DNA from: Thermomicrobiales bacterium
GTDB lineage: Bacteria > Chloroflexota > Chloroflexia > Thermomicrobiales > UBA6265
NCBI GenBank assembly: GCA_025928535.1
Contig: JAICJJ010000236.1
Location: 1 to 5,402 of the forward strand
Length of the DNA stretch: 5,402 bases
Direction of reading: 5' to 3'
In this document: positions 1 to 5,402 of the stretch, in pieces
Numbering within the stretch: the stretch's first letter is position 1
How the letters are laid out: every line of letters starts with the position of its first letter
Position numbers and translations under genes: made by a program
Notes under the pieces: generated by a model
Seen by the model: the letters and a program-made list of their open reading frames with translations, nothing else
The model's database searches: none
Told to the model about the DNA's origin: nothing

Positions 1-1256
1 CCGAGCATCACGCTCTGGACAGCGGTCTGGACCGCATCGACCTCCAGCGTTCCCATCTGCGGAATTTCCGGATCGGGATACTGGTAGGGATAGGCGATGT
101 CCATCTGCTTGACGAAGACGTCGAGCGGCGGTTCGTTCCAAGGCGCTTCGTTGCCGATCGACTTCCGGCCCGGAATGTTCCCGGTCGCGTTCGACAATTT
201 GAGGAGCGCGCCGGCCGGGTCGGTCGCGAACTTGATCCATTTCCAGGCGGCGTCCGGGTTTTTGCTCGCCTTCCACAGCACCAGCGGCCACCCGCCGAGA
301 AAGCCGAATTGCCCTTTCGGACCGGCAGGAATCGGCGCGATGCCGACCTGGTCGAGAAAGTCCGGTTTGGCGTCGTTCAGCGCCGTCCAGAACCAGGGAC
401 CATCGACGAACATGGCGAGTTTGCCGTTCTGGAACTGCTGTTCGAGGTCCGGGCCGCCGTAGGTCGGGCTGTCGGGCGGGGTCACCTTGTCGATCGTGTA
501 GAGATTGGCATAGAAGGTCAGCGCGTCGCGGAATTCCTGGGAGTCGAAGCCGCAGGTCTTCGGGTCTTTCAGGAATCGCGCGCCGTAGCCGAGATAGACC
601 GACATGAAGGTCTGGATCGTGGCGTACTGAATCCCGCCCGGCACGCCCCAACCGTAGACGTCGCCCTGCGTCAACTTCTTCGCGGTGTCGCGCGCTTCGT
701 CGAAGGTCTTCGGCGGCGCCGCGACGCCGGCTTTCTCGAAGAGGTCTTTCCGGTAAAAGAGGCACCGGGTCTCTTCGGAAACCGGCGACGCCCACCAGTC
801 GCCGTTCAGGTTGTAGTACAGCTTGTCGCCGGGCCAGATGTCTTCGGCGACGTCCTTGCCGGTTTCCTGCGACCACTGCTTGAAGCGGTCGGTGAGCGGG
901 GCAAGGGCGCCGAGCGCCTGGAATTCCGCGACCACGTTGTTGCCGAGCATCGAGACGTCGGGCAAGCCGCCGGTGGTCAGCCCGGTGACCAGTTTTTGAT
1001 GCTGGTCCGCCCAGGGCACGATCTCCATGTTGACCTTGACGTCTTCGTTCGCCTGCTCGAAGGCGGCGATCGCCGCGTTCCAGGCGTCGATGGCGAACTG
1101 GTCGGTGCTGAATTGCCAGAAGGTGACGGTGGTCGCCCCCTGGGCGCGGACGCTGGAAAGCGGCGCGGCTGCCGCCAGCGCCGGCGCGGCCGCCGCGGCG
1201 AGGACCCCCCGGTTGAAGGTCCGGCGCGACATGGTGCGGTTGGTTGCCTCGCTCAT
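1..1256 (-). CDS. ABC transporter sugar-binding protein (family 1 extracellular solute-binding), Tat-exported, C-terminus cut by window edge
   Basis: Periplasmic substrate-binding component of a carbohydrate ABC importer of the MalE/UgpB type (CUT1, SBP family 1). My translation gives 418 complete codons with no stop before the left edge; the family is usually about 420-450 residues, so only a short C-terminal piece is missing. The N-terminus is a twin-arginine signal: S-R-R-T-F at residues 10-14, an alanine-rich hydrophobic stretch at about 18-35, and a likely cleavage after V-R-A (residue 38). The mature protein opens with VTFWQFS, typical of the family, followed by PDVSMLGNN, LFYRKDLFEKAGV, FQNGKLAMFVDGPWFW and a late GGWPLVLWKASKNPDAAWKW segment. 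Tat export implies cytoplasmic folding before transport. The ATG at 1256 is preceded by a good Shine-Dalgarno; a second Met at residue 9 would leave the Tat motif almost at the terminus. It is the third gene after a LacI regulator and an epimerase; permease genes would be expected next. The family is confident, the sugar unknown. Confidence 0.93.
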   Translation of the reverse strand, partial: MSEATNRTMSRRTFNRGVLAAAAAPALAAAAPLSSVRAQGATTVTFWQFSTDQFAIDAWNAAIAAFEQANEDVKVNMEIVPWADQHQKLVTGLTTGGLPDVSMLGNNVVAEFQALGALAPLTDRFKQWSQETGKDVAEDIWPGDKLYYNLNGDWWASPVSEETRCLFYRKDLFEKAGVAAPPKTFDEARDTAKKLTQGDVYGWGVPGGIQYATIQTFMSVYLGYGARFLKDPKTCGFDSQEFRDALTFYANLYTIDKVTPPDSPTYGGPDLEQQFQNGKLAMFVDGPWFWTALNDAKPDFLDQVGIAPIPAGPKGQFGFLGGWPLVLWKASKNPDAAWKWIKFATDPAGALLKLSNATGNIPGRKSIGNEAPWNEPPLDVFVKQMDIAYPYQYPDPEIPQMGTLEVDAVQTAVQSVML

Positions 1257-1264
1257 CTTCTGCT

Positions 1265-1274
1265 CTCCCTCTCC
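1265..1274 (-). promoter_or_regulatory. Ribosome binding site of the sugar-binding protein gene
   Basis: On the minus strand this reads GGAGAGGGAG, a purine-rich Shine-Dalgarno that ends 8 bases before the ATG at 1256. It supports the ATG at 1256 over the in-frame ATG eight codons further in. Confidence 0.7.
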
Positions 1275-1343
1275 GTTTCGTCGACGACTGTGGACGCGGC
1301 GTCGCGTTCCCGGATCGCCTTTCCCGCGCTCGCATCACCTCCC

Positions 1344-1358
1344 TTCGCCGCCGGCGAA
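1344..1358 (-). other. Small hairpin in the epimerase to binding-protein intergenic gap
   Basis: The minus strand reads TTCGCC-GGC-GGCGAA, a perfect 6-bp GC-rich stem with a 3-base loop, 12 bases after the epimerase stop codon. No T-run follows, so it is not a typical intrinsic terminator. In sugar-uptake operons a hairpin before the binding-protein gene often stabilises its transcript or gives differential expression; that role here is inference. The 114-base gap 1257-1370 holds no other gene. Confidence 0.35.
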
Positions 1359-1370
1359 CGATGCCGACGG

Positions 1371-2183
1371 TCAGGCCGCTTCCCAGGTCTCGCGCAGGAA
1401 GCGGACGGTTTTCGGCAAGACGTCGACCGGATTGCCCGACAACCGCGGCCCCTTCGGCGACCAGCACTCGATGCTGAGATAGCCTCGGTAGTCGATCGCC
1501 TTCAGCGCCGCCAACGGCGCGTCGAAGTCGAGACAGCCGGCGCCCGGCTCGAAGCGGTTGTTGTCGGCGATGTGGACATGACCCAGACGCGCCCCGGCGG
1601 ACTGCAGCGGCTCCCCCAGATCGGCTTCTTCGATGTTCATGTGGAACAGGTCGCCCAGCGCCATGACCCGCGGATGGTCGATCCGCTCGGCCAGGGCGAC
1701 CGCCTGTCCGACGCGGTTGAGGAAATAGGCTTCGTAGCGGTTCAGCGGCTCCAGGAAGAGCGCCGCCTTGCCGGCGGGGAGGTCCCGCGCCCAGGCGCCG
1801 AATTCGTCTTCCGCCAGGCGCGTCAGGTCGCGATCCCGATCGACCAGATCCGGGAACGCGTGCGGCGGCCGAACCGGAACCGACACGACGCCCCCGGCGC
1901 CGATTTCGTCGGCAAGGCGGAGCAGATCGGCCAGCGCCGCGAAGCGTTTCGCCCGCTCCGCGGCGTCGGGCACGAGCGGATCGTGCATCGGGTGGGTGCA
2001 GATCGCGGCGACCGGCAAGCCCGACGCGTCGATCGCCCGCCGGACGTCGTCGAGACGCGCGGCGAGGTCGAAGGTCGGACCGACGGCCACTTCGACCGCG
2101 TCGAAACCGTGCCGCCTCGCGACGGCGAACTTGTCGGCCAGGCGGTCGCCCGGGAGCAGCAAGGTCTGAATGGCCAGTTTCAC
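1371..2183 (-). CDS. Sugar epimerase/isomerase of the xylose-isomerase-like TIM-barrel family (D-tagatose 3-epimerase-like)
   Basis: A 270-residue cytoplasmic enzyme of the AP-endonuclease-2/xylose-isomerase-like TIM-barrel family, which includes ketose 3-epimerases, hydroxypyruvate isomerase and inosose dehydratases. The metal-ligand pattern E-D-H-E is visible: E145 in FLEPLNRYE, D178 in GDLFHMNIEE (with H181), H204 in GHVHIADNNR and E239 in LSIECWS. The EPLNRYE and FHMNIEE blocks are those seen in D-tagatose/L-ribulose 3-epimerases, where the two glutamates act on either face of the sugar, so a ketose or ketose-phosphate 3-epimerase is the best guess; another isomerase of the family is possible. 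Length fits the usual 260-300. The start is GTG at 2183: a strong AGGAGG lies 5 bases upstream, and the nearby ATG is out of frame and stops at once. It sits 39 bases after the LacI-type gene and 114 bases before the transporter gene, so it is probably co-transcribed and acts on the imported sugar or a derivative. Confidence 0.88.
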   Translation of the reverse strand: MKLAIQTLLLPGDRLADKFAVARRHGFDAVEVAVGPTFDLAARLDDVRRAIDASGLPVAAICTHPMHDPLVPDAAERAKRFAALADLLRLADEIGAGGVVSVPVRPPHAFPDLVDRDRDLTRLAEDEFGAWARDLPAGKAALFLEPLNRYEAYFLNRVGQAVALAERIDHPRVMALGDLFHMNIEEADLGEPLQSAGARLGHVHIADNNRFEPGAGCLDFDAPLAALKAIDYRGYLSIECWSPKGPRLSGNPVDVLPKTVRFLRETWEAA

Positions 2184-2188
2184 CCCAT

Positions 2189-2194
2189 CCTCCT
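2189..2194 (-). promoter_or_regulatory. Strong Shine-Dalgarno that fixes the GTG start of the epimerase
   Basis: The minus strand reads AGGAGG with 5 bases to the GTG at 2183-2181. The ATG that directly follows the AGGAGG is in another frame and reaches TGA after two codons, so GTG is the functional start. Confidence 0.75.
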
Positions 2195-2222
2195 GCCAGT
2201 CGATCGATGCATCAGGCCGCCG

Positions 2223-3314
2223 TCAGCCCCGGCGGGAAGGCGCTCGAACCGTCGCTGGCGGGCCCGTGGAGGCGCGGACGACGAGCCGGGTCGGCAATTT
2301 CACGATCCGTTCGCCGGCGGGCGCCTCGGCGTCGTTCAGGCTTTGGAAGATGAGGTGGGCGGCGGCTTGCCCGATCTCGACCATCGGTTGCTCGACCGTC
2401 GTCAGCGGCGGCGCGAAGTACGGGGCGTAGGTGTCGTCGAAGCCGACCACGGAGATATCGTCGGGCACGCGCAGGGATCGTTCGTAGATCGCCTGGAGCG
2501 CGCCGCCGGCGAGCAAGTCGGAGGTGGCGAAGACGGCCTGCGGCGGATCGGCCCGCTGAAGAAACCGGCGCATCCAGACGTAGCCGTCGTTCGGATGCTC
2601 CCGTCCGTTCCCGCTGTAGTAACGGCCCAGGCCGATCAACGCGTCGTCGATCGGCAGGCCGTGCCCGCTCATGGCGTCGCGATAGCCATCGAGACGTTCC
2701 CGCTCGACGTCTGGCCAGGTTCCGGACCCGGCTCGCCACTGGGTGGCGGGCGCAGCCGCCCCGATGTAGGCGATGCGGCGGTGGCCGAGGCCGATCAGGT
2801 GCTCGACGGCGGAGCGGGCGCCGATGCGGTTGTCGATGACCACCGCCGGCGTCGCGGCGGCGGTCATGCGCTCGACCTGGACGACCGGGATGCCGGCCGA
2901 AAGCGCAAGCCGGACATTGTCTTCGTGGGTCGCCGTCGTGAACAGGATGCCATCGACGCGGCGCCGAATCAGCGTCTCGACCCCGAGCCGCTCCTGTTCG
3001 ACATCGCCCTGCGTGTTGAACAGGAGGACGCCGCAGCCGTGACGGAGCGCTTCCTGTTCGACGCCGAGCGCGACGCCGGCGAAAAAGGGATTCGGGATGA
3101 TGCCGTGGAGGAGATGTCCGATGGTGGCGGTGCGCTGCCGCCGCAGCCCCTGGGCGATCTCGTTGATCCGATACCCGGTGTCGGCCACCGCCGCTTCGAC
3201 GCGCTGGCGCGTCTCGTTCGCGACATAGCCGTTGCCGTGAAGCACGCGGGCGACGGTGGCGGTGGAGACGCCGGCAAGCCGAGCCACGTCTTTCAGCGTC
3301 GCGCGTGAAGCCAT
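2223..3314 (-). CDS. LacI/GalR-family transcriptional regulator
   Basis: A 363-residue LacI/GalR-type repressor. The N-terminal helix-turn-helix is clear: TLKDVARLAGVSTATVARVL at residues 6-25, then GYVANETRQRV and the hinge helix INEIAQGLRR at about 50-59, which inserts into the operator minor groove in this family. The rest is a periplasmic-binding-protein-like sensor domain starting at ATIGHLL (about 63), with the late signature GFDD (291-294), the PLTTVEQP segment at about 304-311 and the closing TRLVVRAST. Family length is usually 330-360, so it is complete; the last dozen residues (PPATVRAPSRRG) form a short, probably disordered tail. The ATG at 3314 lies just before the HTH and has a modest AGGGA 11 bases upstream. 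A promoter and a perfect palindromic operator lie immediately upstream, so autoregulation is likely. It precedes epimerase and sugar-binding protein genes on the same strand, which marks it as the local regulator. The inducer is unknown. Confidence 0.95.
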   Translation of the reverse strand: MASRATLKDVARLAGVSTATVARVLHGNGYVANETRQRVEAAVADTGYRINEIAQGLRRQRTATIGHLLHGIIPNPFFAGVALGVEQEALRHGCGVLLFNTQGDVEQERLGVETLIRRRVDGILFTTATHEDNVRLALSAGIPVVQVERMTAAATPAVVIDNRIGARSAVEHLIGLGHRRIAYIGAAAPATQWRAGSGTWPDVERERLDGYRDAMSGHGLPIDDALIGLGRYYSGNGREHPNDGYVWMRRFLQRADPPQAVFATSDLLAGGALQAIYERSLRVPDDISVVGFDDTYAPYFAPPLTTVEQPMVEIGQAAAHLIFQSLNDAEAPAGERIVKLPTRLVVRASTGPPATVRAPSRRG

Positions 3315-3342
3315 GCGGCAGCCGATCCCTGGCGAAGAAACA

Positions 3343-3356
3343 TGTCATCGATGACA
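3343..3356. promoter_or_regulatory. Probable LacI-family operator (14-bp perfect palindrome)
   Basis: The sequence TGTCATCGATGACA equals its own reverse complement and has the central CG and outer TGT/ACA that characterise LacI/GalR-family operators. It lies 28 bases upstream of the regulator's ATG and begins 6 bases downstream of the proposed -10 box, so it would cover the transcription start region and block RNA polymerase. Binding by the adjacent regulator is inferred from position and symmetry. I saw no second perfect copy in the window. Confidence 0.72.
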
Positions 3357-3362
3357 CATTCG

Positions 3363-3391
3363 ACTGTAGCATGGAACCCGGCGGCCGGCAA
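3363..3391 (-). promoter_or_regulatory. Putative sigma70-type promoter of the regulator-epimerase-transporter operon
   Basis: On the minus strand a -35 box TTGCCG (3391-3386) and a -10 box TACAGT (3368-3363) are separated by exactly 17 bases. Each matches the consensus at 4 of 6 positions. The expected start of transcription, around 3355-3357, falls at the edge of the palindromic operator and would leave a leader of about 42 bases. The agreement of promoter, operator and start codon makes this more than a chance match, although GC-rich genomes often use weak boxes. Confidence 0.55.
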
Positions 3392-3444
3392 TCGATCGGC
3401 GACGACGATCGCGCATCGCGGATCGCCCATCTTCTCGCTGAGCC

Positions 3445-3469
3445 GCCAGGGGACGCCATCGCCCCTGGC
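3445..3469 (-). terminator. GC-rich hairpin after the copper ATPase, possible transcript end
   Basis: Inverted arms GCCAGGGG and CCCCTGGC form a perfect 8-bp stem with a 9-base loop, about 75 bases beyond the ATPase stop and about 50 bases upstream of the next promoter. No T-run follows on either strand, so it is not a classic intrinsic terminator; it could be a 3'-end stabilising hairpin or part of a factor-dependent end. The rest of the 230-base gap 3315-3544 holds the promoter and operator described separately, a 10-bp palindrome at 3497-3506, and no gene. Confidence 0.35.
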
Positions 3470-3544
3470 CCGAATCGACGGACGAGGGACGACGACGGTT
3501 CGAACCCGATCGTTTCAGGGCGAGGGATCAGGCAAGGCGCGCCA

Positions 3545-5326
<1,782 letters not shown>

Positions 5327-5338
<12 letters not shown>

Positions 5339-5402
5339 CTGGCTCGCCTTCGGGCCGGCTCCGGCCTTGCCGATGGCGATTCAGGCCGCGGTCGCGGTGC
5401 TC
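5327..5402. repeat. Inverted repeat, copied arm at the window end (probable fold-back artefact)
   Basis: Exact 76-base reverse complement of 5120-5195, running to the last base. Read on the minus strand in the ATPase frame it gives no ATPase-like residues and contains a TGA at 5383-5381. Native sequence resumes at about 5338-5327, where the codons ACG-AAG-GTC match both the expected T-K-V of the ATPase and the + strand at 5185-5193; this short shared stretch probably marks the switch point. A template-switch chimera or assembly error at a contig end is the simplest reading. Confidence 0.95.

Noticed and set aside
1278..1287. 10-bp palindrome TCGTCGACGA upstream of the binding-protein gene
   Set aside because: Simple alternation of common GC-rich trinucleotides, without a nearby promoter; not enough to call a regulatory site.
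2198..2215. ATCGATCGATGCATC-like sequence between the LacI and epimerase genes as a second operator
   Set aside because: It shares only a CATCGAT core with the main operator, lacks the TGT/ACA symmetry, and could be chance in a 39-base gap.
309..3308. A 999-codon open frame on the plus strand, antisense to three genes
   Set aside because: It lies opposite the binding-protein, epimerase and LacI genes, which all have clear family motifs. Its product is rich in R, G, D and V with no recognisable domain, as expected from a stop-poor antisense frame in GC-rich DNA.
2212..3459. A 415-codon minus-strand open frame overlapping the LacI gene
   Set aside because: It is an alternative frame of the LacI gene, arginine- and alanine-rich with no family motif, and it runs through the promoter and operator region.
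3497..3512. GGTTCGAACCC resembles a tRNA T-arm
   Set aside because: The flanking bases do not form a 5-bp T-stem, and no acceptor stem, D-arm or anticodon arm can be built around it.

Overview
The window is GC-rich (roughly two-thirds G+C by eye) and all recognisable genes lie on the minus strand. Gene content and style (a Tat-exported sugar-binding protein, a LacI-type regulator with a sugar epimerase/isomerase, and a CopA-like copper ATPase with a C-terminal cupredoxin-like tail) suggest a Gram-negative, probably alphaproteobacterial, chromosome. That assignment is inference; the window has no rRNA or tRNA marker.

Read in the direction of transcription (high to low coordinates): 5338-3545 is the C-terminal two-thirds of a copper-translocating P1B-type ATPase with an unusual extra membrane segment and a periplasmic-type tail. 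The 230-base gap 3544-3315 holds a GC-rich hairpin that may end the ATPase transcript, then a sigma70-like promoter and a perfect 14-bp palindrome of LacI-family operator type. Next come a LacI-family repressor (3314-2223), a xylose-isomerase-like TIM-barrel sugar epimerase/isomerase (2183-1371, GTG start), and a Tat-dependent ABC-transporter sugar-binding protein (1256 to the left edge, missing its last residues). The last three look like one operon: regulator, catabolic enzyme, transporter. The regulator probably represses its own promoter until a sugar or derivative binds. The binding protein would capture that sugar in the periplasm, with permease and ATPase genes expected beyond position 1, and the epimerase would route it into metabolism. 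The actual sugar cannot be read from the sequence.

The right edge is abnormal. The last 76 bases (5327-5402) are an exact reverse complement of 5120-5195, inside the same ATPase gene. The ATPase reading frame is conserved up to about 5338 and then runs into the inverted copy, which encodes no ATPase residues and carries an in-frame stop. This is most simply a fold-back chimera or assembly error at a contig end, so the ATPase N-terminus (metal-binding domain, TM1-4, actuator domain) is missing and the sequence past about 5338 should not be trusted.

I found no CRISPR array, insertion sequence, RNA gene or clear new system. The points most worth attention are the fold-back end, the ligand-poor cupredoxin-like tail on the copper pump, and the well-formed promoter/operator of the sugar operon.
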